From: Amorphochlora amoebiformis
Taxonomy: Eukaryota; Cercozoa; Chlorarachniophyceae
Reading direction: 5' to 3'
Assembly (NCBI GenBank): GCA_054601695.1
Contig: BAAHQB010000071.1
Span: 620,001 to 684,000, forward strand
DNA length: 64,000 nucleotides
The notes under the pieces were generated by a model, which worked only from the letters and a program-made list of their open reading frames with translations, was not told where the DNA came from and searched no databases. The position numbers were made by a program, and so were the translations under genes. Below are positions 49,414 through 60,427 of this stretch, piece by piece; within the stretch, counting starts at the first letter, position 1; each line of letters opens with the position of its first letter.

Positions 49414-50864
49414 CATACATTCGATATAATATTTATATATTTATATGCATACATATGTGTATATACACACCTCATCAAACCAATTGCACTCATAATGATA
49501 TCGATCCAATATACGTATATATAGATATAATATGTATATATATATATATATATTTACAAATACATATATATATACCTCATCAAATCAATTGCCTTGGTGA
49601 CGATATCAATCTCAGATAGCTTTCCATTCTGCCCTCCCTGAACCTCCATATCCTCCACCCTAGATTAGAATTTAGAACTTATACGTATATATTGCTTTAT
49701 ATGTACATATTACACATAGGTTAGAATCTCGAGATTTAGGATTTGAATTTCGAGATTAATATGAATGTGCTGCTTTGTGTGTACATATCAGGTTAGAATT
49801 TAGAACTTAATATGTATATATTGCTTTTTTTATGTACATATTACATATAGGTTAGAATCTCGAGATTTAGGATTTGAATTTCGAAATTAATATGTGTATA
49901 TTGTTTATATGTACATATTACGTAAAGCTTAGAATTCCGAGCCTTAGGGTTAGAATTCGAACTTAATATGTATACATTGCTTTATATGTACATATTACAT
50001 ATGTGGGTTAGAATTTTCGAGATTTTTGGATTAGAATTCAAATTTAATATGTATATATTGCTTTATATGTACATATTACGTAAAGGTTAGAAATCCGAGC
50101 CTTTGCGTTAGAATTTCGAACTTAATATGTATATTTCTCTTATATATACATATTACATAGGGTTAGAATCTCGAGCTTATATGTATATACATTATACAGG
50201 GTTGGAATTTCGAGTTTTGTATGTATATATTGCTTTACATGTACATATTGCTTCATATGATAATGCTTTATATGTACGCATTGCTTTATATGTACATATT
50301 GCTTTATATGTACATATTGCTTTATATGTACATATTGCTTTATATGTACATATTGCTTTATATGTACATATTGCTTTATATGTACATATTGCTTTATAGT
50401 CACACAATGCTTTATATATATATGCATACATATTGCTTTATATGTACATATTGCTTTAAAGGCACATAATGCTTTATACATATATATTGCTTTGTATGTA
50501 CATATTGCTTTATCTGTACATATTGCTTTATATGTACATAATGCTTACATGTACATATTGCTTTATATGTACATAATGCTTTATATATATGCATTGCTTT
50601 ATATGTACATATTGCTTATAGGCACATAATGCTTTATAGGCACATAATGCTTTATATACACATATTGCTTTATATGTACATATTGCTTTATATGTACATA
50701 CATATGCTTGTATATACATATTGCTTTATATGTACATATTGCTTTATATCCATATATTTTTGCTTTATATATACATAATGCTTAATATGTACATATTGCT
50801 TTATATGTATTAATTACCTCTGGAGAAGCTCGTTACAGAACGAATCAATCTTTTTTTTCTCCAT
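43692..50864 (-). CDS. Unrecognised charged protein, at least 13 phase-consistent exons
   Basis: Exons: 50864-50818, 49659-49576, 49021-48982, 48575-48526, 47760-47673, 47038-46985, 46647-46592, 45842-45621, 45353-45320, 44961-44911, 44618-44571, 44064-44024, 43734-43692. All junctions have GT-AG ends and keep phase, giving 286 residues from [16 protein letters not shown]. Blocks include [31 protein letters not shown], a basic stretch [93 protein letters not shown] and [14 protein letters not shown]. The [20 protein letters not shown] part faintly resembles an EF-hand pair, but no canonical loop is present. The start codon abuts a degenerate TTAGGG array (sense strand CCTAACC). The frame may continue into 42654-40645. 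Confidence 0.75.
45847..46520 (+). repeat. ~670-bp TATGTG hexanucleotide array
   Basis: Repeated TGTATG with TGTAAG, TGTACG and GTGTGT interruptions, lying in the intron between the seventh and eighth exons of the minus-strand gene and starting about 5 nt from the eighth exon's acceptor. Because six is a multiple of three, long open frames appear on both strands; they are artefacts. Confidence 0.95.
48086..48102 (-). repeat. Short donor-side echo of exon NLIDIAR
   Basis: The exon end at 48526 (CTTATTGACATAGCAAG then GTAAACC) is echoed about 440 bp downstream as CTCATTGACATCTCCAG then GTAAACC. It reads LIDIAR against LIDISR, with two synonymous third-base changes. Only ~24 nt match. Confidence 0.55.
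48547..48568. other. 22-bp perfect palindrome inside a coding exon
   Basis: Positions 48547-48568 are their own reverse complement, centred on GGAGTACTCC and ending in TCGAA/TTCGA arms. They lie within the fourth exon (48575-48526) of the 43.7-50.9 kb gene and encode ERSTPFD. A perfect 22-bp palindrome outside (TA)n is unexpected by chance. Confidence 0.9.
49241..49507 (-). repeat. Two donor-side echoes of exon KAIDLMR
   Basis: The exon end at 49576 (ATTGATATCGTCACCAAGGC, AATTGATTTGATGAG, donor GTATAT) is echoed at 49507-49471 ([12 protein letters not shown], donor GTGTGT) and, more decayed, at 49272-49241 (ends GAATTAATTGATGAG, donor GTATAT). The copy nearer the exon is better preserved. 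Confidence 0.8.
49655..50815. repeat. 18-bp satellite TATGTACATATTGCTTTA and its diverged precursor
   Basis: 50219-50805 is a tandem array of about 30 units of the 18-bp motif, with AGGCACATAATGC variants. To its left (49655-50215) the same TGCTTTATATGTACATATTAC motif alternates at ~100 bp with GGTTAGAATYTCGAG phrases. The order suggests that the array grew from one part of a longer ~100-bp repeat. It fills the intron between the first two exons of the minus-strand gene. Confidence 0.9.
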
Positions 50865-50869
50865 CCTTT

Positions 50870-51720
50870 GGTTAGGTAAGGTTAGGGTTGCGTTAAGCGT
50901 TAGTTAGGGTTAGGGTTAGGGTTAGGATTAAGATTAGGGCTAGGGTTAGGGTGAGGGTTAGGGTTAAGGTTAGGGTTAGGGTTAAGGTTAGGATAAGATT
51001 ATTCAGCATGTCTTAGTCCGAAGACCATTGACTCCTCCACATTGTGGGGCTATAGTGCTGTTTGCGATCGCAGCAGATCGGTTAGGATTAGGGTTAGGGT
51101 TAGGGATAGTGTTAGGGTTAGGATTAGGATTAGGGTTAGGATTAGAGATAGTTATAGGGTTAGAATTAGGGTTAGGGTTTGGGTGGACTGATAGATGTCT
51201 TCATACTTCGGTCTGGTTAGGGTTGTTAGGGTTATGGTTGTCAAATTCTAGGGTTGTTGCAGTAAGCGTTGTTAGCGTTGTTAGAGTTAGAGTTGTTAGA
51301 GTTAGGGTTGTTAGAGTTAGGGTTGTTAGAGTTAGGGTTGTTAGAGTTAGGGCTGTTACAGTTAAGGCTCTTTAGAATTTGGGTTGTTAGAGTTAAGGAT
51401 CTTTAAAGTTAGGGATGTTAGAGTTTGGAATGTTTAGAGCTAGGGTTCTTAAGAGTTAGGGTTGTTAGAGCTAGGGTTCTTAAGAGTTAGGGTTAGAGTT
51501 TGGATGTTTAGAGTTTGGAATGTTTAGAGTTAGGGTCGTTAGAGTTTGGAATGTTTAGAGTTAGGGTTGTTAGAGTTTGGAATAGCTAGGGTGCTTAAGA
51601 GTTAGGGCTGTTAGAGCTAGGGTTCTTAAGTGTTAGGGTTAGAGTTTGGAATGTTTAGAGCTAGGGTTCTAAAGAGTTAGGGCTGTCAGAGTTAGGGTTG
51701 TTGGAGTTCGTTATGTTAGA
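50870..51720 (+). repeat. TTAGGG array grading into GTTGTTAGAGTTAGG variants, with one associated element
   Basis: 50870-50988 is TTAGGG with TTAAGG variants. 50989-51081 is the conserved ~90-bp element. 51080-51180 is degenerate TTAGGG, and 51215-51720 becomes (GTTAGAGTTAGGGTT)n with CTTTAGA and TTTGGAATG drift. No gene is visible. Confidence 0.9.
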
Positions 51721-51779
51721 GGATTGTTACAGTCAGGGTTATTAGAGTCAGAATTATTAGAGGTATCACAGTCACATTT

Positions 51780-51970
51780 GCTAAGGCCTAGCCCTAACCC
51801 TAACCATAACCTAACCCTAACCCTAATCCTAACCCTAACCCTAACCCTAACCGAGTCAATAGTCCTAGGACTAAGACATGCTGAATAATGTGATCCTAAC
51901 CCTAACCCTGGAGTCAATGGCCCGAGGGCTAAGACATGCTGAAAAATCTGATGCTAACCCTAACTCAGGG
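51780..51970 (-). repeat. CCCTAA array with two truncated associated elements
   Basis: CCCTAA units at 51786-51852 and 51893-51908 surround two inverted half-copies of the element (51852-51897 and 51909-51955). Both stop at GAGTCAAT, so only the CAGCATGTCTTAGTC half is present. The orientation is opposite to the array at 50.9-51.7 kb. 51970-52438 then holds unique sequence and TA tracts. Confidence 0.9.
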
Positions 51971-52256
51971 TTTGAAGGGGCTGTGTACATTCTTTCTTCT
52001 CTTTCAGGGGGAATGAACGGATTAGGTGTGAGGAGTTGGCGTTGGGATAAGAGCTCATCGATCTAGGTTAGGGTTACATCTGTTTGTATATATATATGTA
52101 TGTATATATTGATTGGGATAGAGATGAGCATTATACAAATATATATGTATATGTGTATATAAATATTATGTATATATATATATATATATATAATATATAT
52201 ATATATGTATATACACATGTGTACACTCACGAGGATATCTTCTACTACGTACATAA

Positions 52257-52295
<39 letters not shown>

Positions 52296-52382
52296 TATGT
52301 ATATATGTATATATATGCATATATATATATATATAATATTTATATTATACAAATATGTATATGTTATATATACATATATACA

Positions 52383-52437
<55 letters not shown>

Positions 52438-52438
52438 C

Positions 52439-53862
52439 CGATCTCTGAAAGCACCCACGATTGTGATACAACGTCCACGCAGCCGTATCCCTCTCAACCC
52501 CCATACCAACCTAAGGATAACCTTACTATTAGAGGGTTGGTGTGGTTAGTCTTAGAGGGTCACGGTTACGGCTTAGGAGATTGGAATGAATGTTAGAGGT
52601 TTGGTTAGGGCTAGTCTTAGAGGGTCAGGGTTACGGCTTAGGAGATTGGACTGACTATTAGATGTTTGGTTAGGGTTAGTCTTAGAGGGTCAGGGTTAGG
52701 TCTTAGGAGATTAGACTGAATATTAGAGAGGTTTGGTTAGGGTTAGTTAGAGGGTCAGGTCTAGGGTAGAGGGGCAAGTGTCGGTTTCACAGGGTGAGGG
52801 CGGGGCCTTTTAGGGCCGGGTTTAGGGCGCTAGGTTCAGGAGGAGAGGTTAGAATTAGAGGGTTAGAGGGCCAACGTTAGGTTATAGGAGAGGTTAGTAT
52901 TAGAGGGTTAGAGGACCAACGTTAGGTTATAGGAGAGGTTAGTATTAGAGGGTTAGAGGGCCAATGTTAGGTTATAGGAGAGGTTAGTATTAGAGGGTTA
53001 GAGGGCCAACGTTAGCTTATAGGAGAGATTAGTATTAGAGGGTTAGAGGGCCAATGTTAGGTTATAGGAGAGATTAGTATTAGAGGGTTAGAGGGCCAAT
53101 GTTAGGTTATAGGAGAGATTAGTATTAGAGGGCCAATGTTAGGTTATAGGAGAGATTAGTATTAGAGGGTTAGAGGGCCAATGTTAGGTTATAGGAGAGA
53201 TTAGTATTAGAGGGTTAGAGGGCCAATGTTAGGTTATAGGAGAGATTAGTATTAGAGGGTTAGAGGGCCAATGTTAGGTTATAGGAGAGATTAGTATTAG
53301 AGGGTTAGAGGGCCAATGTTAGGTTATAGGAGAGATTAGTATTAGAGGGTTATTCAGGTCACCAGGCGCTCTATGGGTGAGTCTGAGAGCTCTGCAAAGT
53401 CTTCGTAGTGCTATTAGGGCAAACATATGTTTGAGTTAAAAAAATAATGTAATGTGTGCATACAACACGAAGTGATATGATGTGGAAGAAAAAGTGTGAT
53501 ATATGTTATGTATGTTTGTGTGTATATGTATACATATATATATATATATATATAGATATGCGCACATATATACATACATACATAATATATATATATGTGT
53601 ATATATATATATATATAAATATATATATATACATAATACAACCTTTAGCATATATGTGAGCGACTCTGGAGCATTAAGGGAGTCATCATTTGCAAATCCT
53701 TCGAGGACATGTCTGAGAGAGGATTTATGTCTGTACTTAGAGCATACATATACATGTTTATATATACACATATATATATATATACATTATATATATATAT
53801 ATATATATTACATATATAAATATACATATATATACATATATATATATGTATATATGTACATA

Positions 53863-53926
<64 letters not shown>

Positions 53927-54225
53927 AGAAACCACACTTCCTTCTACTAAAGAATAGGCTGAAACAAAGTTATGTATATATATATATATACATATATATA
54001 TTGTAGATATAAACATTGTCTGTATTATTATTGTAACGAATATTATGTGTACGAAATATGGGAATGCAATTATGATGGAAAGGAATAAGGAAAGGAATGA
54101 TTATGATAATAAATACTTATGATAATACATGTATGTATGTATATATAAGAATATTATAAGCGCATATTGAATTCTATATATATATATATAAAATATATAT
54201 ATACATATATACATGTAAGTATGTA

Positions 54226-54275
<50 letters not shown>

Positions 54276-54357
54276 TATATAGCTATATTTGTACGTATAT
54301 ATAATGTATGATATGTACACATCCACATGTAAGATACCTACAACGTGTGGCTTCCAC

Positions 54358-54441
<84 letters not shown>

Positions 54442-54547
54442 TACGTATACATATATATACATATATATATGTATATATATATATATATATAGATTGTGAG
54501 GTGCGTAACTGAGCTCCATTTTGGTTGAATCCGATCTTCCGAAACAC
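52439..54547 (-). CDS. Candidate exons of a minus-strand gene, frame unresolved
   Basis: Four islands look like exons: 54547-54510 ([12 protein letters not shown], donor GTTACG), 53958-53933 behind a TTTGTTTCAG acceptor, 53712-53643 ([20 protein letters not shown], then MLK, donor GTTGTA) and 52510-52439 ([20 protein letters not shown], then FQRS, donor GTTATA). The third and first are faintly EF-hand-like ([15 protein letters not shown]). The phase between the second and third does not fit this reading; the phase-consistent alternative of the third exon ends in a stop after about 22 codons. Satellites at 52.5-53.4 kb separate the last two islands. Treat this as coding potential only. Confidence 0.3.
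52540..53355 (+). repeat. Two telomere-like satellites, ~75-bp and 45-bp units
   Basis: 52540-52760 holds about four units built on GGTTAGTCTTAGAGGGTCAGG followed by GTTACGGCTTAGGAGATTGGA. 52846-53355 holds about eleven units of 45 bp built on TTAGTATTAGAGGGTTAGAGG followed by GCCAATGTTAGGTTATAGGAGAG; one unit lacks the middle third. Both are GGTTAG-rich and may derive from TTAGGG arrays. Confidence 0.9.
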
Positions 54548-54574
54548 CTTCACGCATATACATATGCACGTATA

Positions 54575-54634
<60 letters not shown>

Positions 54635-54807
54635 AACATATATATTATATTTATACATGTAGACATAATATTCACGGATATACACACCCACCCTTCTCCC
54701 TATTCTCTGCATTTACGAAAAATCTACACATACACCACAAGTTAGGTTCCCATGTCTCTCTGTCTCTATCCACCGTAAAATTCGCAGCAGCAGAAAGGTA
54801 TTTATTA

Positions 54808-55987
54808 TTATAAAATTTCTCTCAATGTCAGCGATTTCTCCGTCTCTCTCTCTCTCTCTCTTTTCCGTCTCGCCACGCTCTGGCTAGGGTTCTCTCGGTC
54901 TTTTCCCTCTCGCTCGCTTCTTGCGATCTTCAGCCATATTTGACGTATTTTAGGGTAAAATACCTCAGCTTCTTCATTGATTAGAGCTTGTACGTCATCG
55001 TCTTCGTCTTTGTCCTAAGATGTAGGTGTATATATGTCATATATATGAATATGATATAATTTACACAAGTATATATGTATATATGTGTATGTATGGACGC
55101 TTGTGTTGTCGATAGATTTTTATATACATATCTGTACTTATATATATATATATATATATTGTAAATATATATATATATATATACATATGTAAATTATATA
55201 CATATATATATATATATATATAGTTGTTTTTGTATGTAATATATATATATAATATATTATATACATATTTAGCTATCCGTAAACATGTATACGTACATAT
55301 ATGCATAATAATCACATATAATATATATGTATATATATACATATACATATATGATATACATATCTAAATATATACATCTATTTTTATATCATTTGCAGAC
55401 ATCATCAATTCTGAGCATTCACGGTTAGGTCTGCATTATACTAGGGTCAGATATTTGAATTTAAATTAGGGTTAGATCTTCCCATTTCCGCTCTATTTTC
55501 AGTTAGGGTTAGGGTTTTGCATTTTAGGTTAGGGTTAGGGTTAGGGTTAGGGTTAGGGTTAGGGTTAGGGGTTAGGATTAGGGTTAGGATTAGGGTTAAA
55601 GTTATAGTTCAGCTGAGCTAGACCTTTCAAGGTTGGGATCACACCTTAGTTTAGTGTTAGCTAGCTAGGTTAGGGTTATGGTTAGGTCTAAATTAGGGTT
55701 AGCGTTTGGGTTAGGGTTAAAGATAAGGTTATGCAGAGCTTGGTTCAGTCTTAGGGTTAGGGTCATTATTCGTAGGGTCAGGGTTGGGATTAGGGTTTGG
55801 GTTAGATCTGGAGACGAGTCCAATGAGGATTTGAGTTAGGGTTTGGTTAGGGTTAGGGTTTGTTAAGGTTAGGGTTGGGTCACTAGGGTTTGGAAGGGTT
55901 TTGGATTAGGGTTAGGGTTGAGGATAGGGTTACTGGTCGGGTATCGAGAAATGTATTGGAATGTAAGAACGAGTTTATATTTAATGT

Positions 55988-56023
<36 letters not shown>

Positions 56024-56025
56024 CT

Positions 56026-56069
<44 letters not shown>

Positions 56070-56130
56070 CATATGTATATATATATATATTATATTGTAT
56101 ATGTTGCAAATGTATATATATCCAATCTAG

Positions 56131-56194
<64 letters not shown>

Positions 56195-56319
56195 AAAAGG
56201 GAAGCACCCCCTGATCACGTTGGTCTTCTTCATTTTCACGCCCTGTTATAAATCGTCGACGCCAGCGAGAAGGATATTCAAACCTTGGATTCGAGAACTC
56301 TCCCTTTCCTTGGTCCGCC
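54808..56319 (-). CDS. Candidate charged protein, partial minus-strand model
   Basis: Exons 56319-56284 ([12 protein letters not shown]) and 56242 to about 56207 ([11 protein letters not shown]) flank a 41-nt intron. Exons 55014-54964 ([17 protein letters not shown]) and 54927-54808 ([20 protein letters not shown], then an Arg/Glu-rich run ending LTLREIL and TAA) flank a 36-nt intron. 55014-54964 is open in only one phase, and both 54-55 kb exons are phase 0. That the two pairs belong to one gene is inference; a TTAGGG block (55480-55940) would lie in the joining intron. The Arg/Glu run coincides with a GA repeat, so the last exon could be non-coding. Confidence 0.35.
55480..55940 (+). repeat. 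Degenerate TTAGGG array
   Basis: Near-perfect TTAGGG at 55500-55570 grades into GGTTAGGATTAGGGTT and TTTGGGTTAGG variants up to 55940. No copy of the ~90-bp associated element is seen here. Confidence 0.9.
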
Positions 56320-56388
56320 CTGATATGTATTGCATGTATATCCTGTTGCGAATATTAGATTTATATATGTATATATATGTTGTATTAC

Positions 56389-56481
<93 letters not shown>

Positions 56482-56513
56482 CACATACATACACGCATAC
56501 ACATGTATGTATG

Positions 56514-56546
<33 letters not shown>

Positions 56547-56558
56547 TTTATATAAAAT

Positions 56559-56624
<66 letters not shown>

Positions 56625-56733
56625 ATATATATATGTATTTGTACATGTATATTTTATTTAACCGTAACCTAGCTAACACTAACTATGGTGTAATCCCAAC
56701 CTAAACAGGTCTAGCTCAGATGACCTATAAGTT

Positions 56734-56788
56734 TAACCCTAACCCCTAACCCTAACCCTAACCCTAACCCTAACCCTAACCCTAACCA
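56734..56788 (-). repeat. CCCTAA array, ~9 units
   Basis: A nearly perfect CCCTAA run with one CCCCTAA. Its orientation is opposite to the array at 55.5-55.9 kb, so the two face each other across about 800 bp. Confidence 0.95.
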
Positions 56789-56789
56789 C

Positions 56790-57735
56790 CAAAACCATGT
56801 GTAACATTAAATGTGTATGCGTGTCAACACAGCAAATTTTCCTGAATCATTCGCACATATCCAAACGCATCCCACCAAAAACTAGAAAAGAGGGGACTAT
56901 TTTCCCCTACTCCCGGAGGATTGAAACCCTCTAACGACCGATATGAATCAAATTCTGCCCTTTTTCCAACTTCATATCTATCCCTCTCCCCTTCCCATTC
57001 ACCAGAATTAGAAATAATCAAAGCAGCGCACCTGGGCTCCCACGGGTCCACGACCAGTGGGTCTGCATGGCCGACTTTCACTTCCGCGCGAAGCCCTTTC
57101 GCCCCATCCCCCTCCCCCTTCGCACATACCATGTACATCCATACAATAAGAATGCAACGGGCATGTAGACGGCTACGCGCCATTTTCGGAAAGGAGGGGG
57201 GAGGGAGGGTGGATTTCGGAATCCACGGAATTCAACTAGTCGAGATTGTATTTTTTTATTTTTAAGATTATTTCGGCGGATTGTGACGGCTCCAAATCCG
57301 ATCATCTCTATCAGTCTTACCCTCTAATTGAAGAACCTAAGAAAAGCTAATAGTCACCTTAAACCTCTAATATGCAATCATTAGATTTTCCCGCAAATCA
57401 ACCGTCGCGTGTCGACTATACCCACCAGAAACGGCTCACTCGCGGGTTCCGCTGGCCGTCAGCTCGTCAGCCCAGATATATACATATCAGCCCCGACCCG
57501 CCCGCGTGCGCACTGCCCGACGCTAACGGAGGCAGCCCGCTGAACAGTGGGAAACTCAGTCGCGAGCCAGACCTCCACCCGAACCACCTCGACCGGTGAT
57601 GACACAGGGGTCGAATGGCGCGGCCAACGGGTGTCGCTACCCCAATGCCTCCATTCATTATCGACCAGCGCGCAGATAAGCCAGCAAATCCTGCCGAATG
57701 AGCTAAAGAATAACCGAGGGAGCACAGAGAGCCGG
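56790..57735. other. Higher-GC region upstream of the gene at 57.7 kb
   Basis: This is the longest stretch of ordinary or GC-rich composition in the window, without TA tracts. It includes GGAGGGGGGAGGGAGGG (57198-57214) and (57400-57735) CpG-rich DNA resembling a promoter or 5' UTR. Open frames exist on both strands (for example 56921-57265), but no start context or splice pattern favours one. Confidence 0.4.
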
Positions 57736-58278
57736 ATGTCGACGAACCCGGCCGCTTACTTTCGCGACCCGCAGGCGTGCGTGGCGCAGCACCGCCGGGC
57801 CTCGGTGCAGAGCGACATCATGGGGCAGTCCCCGCCGCGCCCCAAGCTCGTGCCGCGGATGATCTCTTCGCCATGTCGCCAGAGTAGCGCGCACAGCTCA
57901 CCGAGGGGCGTGGCTCAGGGCGGCGAATATGTCGAGGTGAGGCGGGTGGGGAGGTTTCGGGCTTTCGCAAGGACAATGAGCACTACAGGAGACTGTTCTG
58001 ATGTAGAGGAGACATCAGATAGGGAGCTGAGGGAGAGCTCGTTTTCGAATTCAAGGGAGAAGATTGAGGTGAATATGTAGAAAGTATTCTGACCGTAGTA
58101 TCAGTGGAGAATGCGCATGGTACATGTGTAGCATGAGACGATATGGTTAGGTAGGCGTTAGTAGGATGAGAACCTGATTGTTGTTTTAATGATATTTATG
58201 TGCATATATATTATATATATATTTATATATAATATATATATATATATATATAATATATATGTATGTATATATTATATG

Positions 58279-58311
<33 letters not shown>

Positions 58312-58550
58312 ACATATATTCAGATAGTAGATAAGGATGTGGATGCAGTGCCTGTGCCGAATTCTCGGAGTCCTGGTAGAATATACATACATGTGTTATA
58401 CACATGTATACATATATATTTATGTATATTTAATATATATATGTATATATATATATATATATAATATATAATATATGTACTTATATTAGTGATGACGCAT
58501 AAGAGAGAGTCGGTAAGGAGTATATATACATAGATATATATATTATATAC

Positions 58551-58581
<31 letters not shown>

Positions 58582-58632
58582 TATATATATATATATATAT
58601 ATATGTACTTATCTAATATAAATAAAAATCAT

Positions 58633-58694
<62 letters not shown>

Positions 58695-58786
58695 TATATT
58701 AGTGATGGCGCACAAGAGAGAGTCGGTAAGGAAAGTGGGAAGATTTCTAGTTGTCGGAGAGCTAAAGCTATCCAATCCTCCTTTAC

Positions 58787-58788
<2 letters not shown>
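57736..58788 (+). CDS. Protein with repeated VGRF motif, at least three exons, product unknown
   Basis: Exon 1 starts at ATG 57736 ([40 protein letters not shown]) and ends at 58068 (..EKIE, donor GTGAAT) or earlier at 57936 (..GEYVE, donor GTGAGG); both leave phase 0. Exon 2 is 58324-58375 ([17 protein letters not shown]) and exon 3 is 58703-58788 ([28 protein letters not shown]), ending in donor GTATAT. The longer exon 1 carries [12 protein letters not shown] and exon 3 [11 protein letters not shown], so a VR(K/R)VGRF motif occurs twice. RFxV-type motifs dock OSR1/SPAK-family kinases in other eukaryotes; whether that applies here is speculation. The 3' end is not found before the CT tract at 59.1 kb. 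Confidence 0.6.
58476..58519 (+). repeat. Acceptor-side echo of exon MAHKRES
   Basis: 44 bp around the exon 3 acceptor (58689-58732) are repeated about 210 bp upstream with three or four substitutions. The echo keeps TATTAG, then TG, then MTHKRESVR (MAHKRESVR in the exon; CAC/CAT synonymous), and then runs into (TA)n. Confidence 0.85.
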
Positions 58789-58822
<34 letters not shown>

Positions 58823-58845
58823 CAAAAAAAGGATTATATACATGC

Positions 58846-58889
<44 letters not shown>

Positions 58890-58899
58890 TATACATGTG

Positions 58900-58937
<38 letters not shown>

Positions 58938-60045
58938 TTTCCTATATATACAATACCCAAGCCCAAGCCCTAGCCATAAGCCCCTATCGAACTCTAACGT
59001 ATAAATTTAGCATATATATATACATATAGTATATGTATATACATATATTTATATATACCCCAAACTCCAACCCCTACGACCTAGCCGCTCTCTTGCTCTC
59101 TTTCTCTCTCTTTTTCTCTCTTCTCTCTCTTTCTCTCTCTCTTTCCGTCATTCTCTCTCTCTCTCCGTCTCTCTCTCTCTCTCTCTCCTTCTTTCTGCCT
59201 CTCTCCATCTCTCTCTCTTTCCGTCATTCTCTCTCTCTCTCCGTCTCTCTCTCTCTCTCTCTCCTTCTTTCTGCCTCTCTCCATCTACCTTACTTCTCTT
59301 CTCTTCTCCTCTTACTCTTCCTCTTATCTAGTTGAAACTATTCATCTAGATGGCATCGCATTCAGCTCTCTCTCTCTCCCTTTCTCTCTATGTGGCTCTC
59401 TCTCTCTCTCCCTTTCTCTCTATGTGGCTCTCTCTCTCTCTCTCTATTCCCTCTCTCTCTCTCTATTCCCTCTCTCTCTCTCTCTATTCCCTCTCTCTCT
59501 AGTCCTCCCTCTCCCCCTTCTTTCTCTCTTCACTAACCCTTAACCCTAACTCTCTAACACTAATTCCTCTCATCTCTCTTCACGAATCCTCACCCTAACT
59601 CTAACCCTCTAAGCCTAACTCTCACCCTCTAACTCTCTTCTATACCTCTAATCCTACTCCAACCCTTTAATCCGAACAAACGAACGCGTACTTTGAACCT
59701 CTAGCTCTACATTTAACCCTCTATATACGCGCGCACTCACTATAACTCCCTAAGTCTAGCTAGTTTTAATCTAACCCTGACTCTAACCCTCTAATCCTTT
59801 GACCGTCTAATCATCTAATTATTTGACCCTCTAATCCTCTAGCCCTCTAATGCTCTAGTCATCTAATCCTCTGACCCTCTAATACTAACCGTAGGAGGGA
59901 GAGAAGGGATCTGCGAAGTTGATAAGTCTTAAATAACGATTTTATTATTGATAATGATTTTTTTTTTTTTATCCGTTTGGGGTATATAGAATGTTTTCAT
60001 ATATAATATATATATATATAGAACGTTTTCATATATAATATATAT

Positions 60046-60086
<41 letters not shown>

Positions 60087-60233
60087 CGTGTGTACGCATA
60101 CATTATATAGTACAGATATTACTACATACATACCTACATACATATATATATATATATATATATTATATACATATAATTTATGGTTAGTCTTTTTTCTTTT
60201 CCTGAAATTACTCGATCTAGTTTAGAACATATA

Positions 60234-60276
<43 letters not shown>

Positions 60277-60282
60277 GTATAT

Positions 60283-60316
<34 letters not shown>

Positions 60317-60389
60317 CGTACATATATATTTTATATACATGTAAATAGGAGATTTAACCCTCTCCGTTAGAAGGCCTCCATTCTTTGTT

Positions 60390-60427
<38 letters not shown>

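Noticed and set aside
50127-50719. Open frames of repeated MYILLY and HIKQYV
   Set aside because: An 18-bp satellite read in frame; 18 is a multiple of three.
50219-50805. CRISPR-like array
   Set aside because: Units are contiguous 18-mers without unique spacers, and the DNA is eukaryotic.
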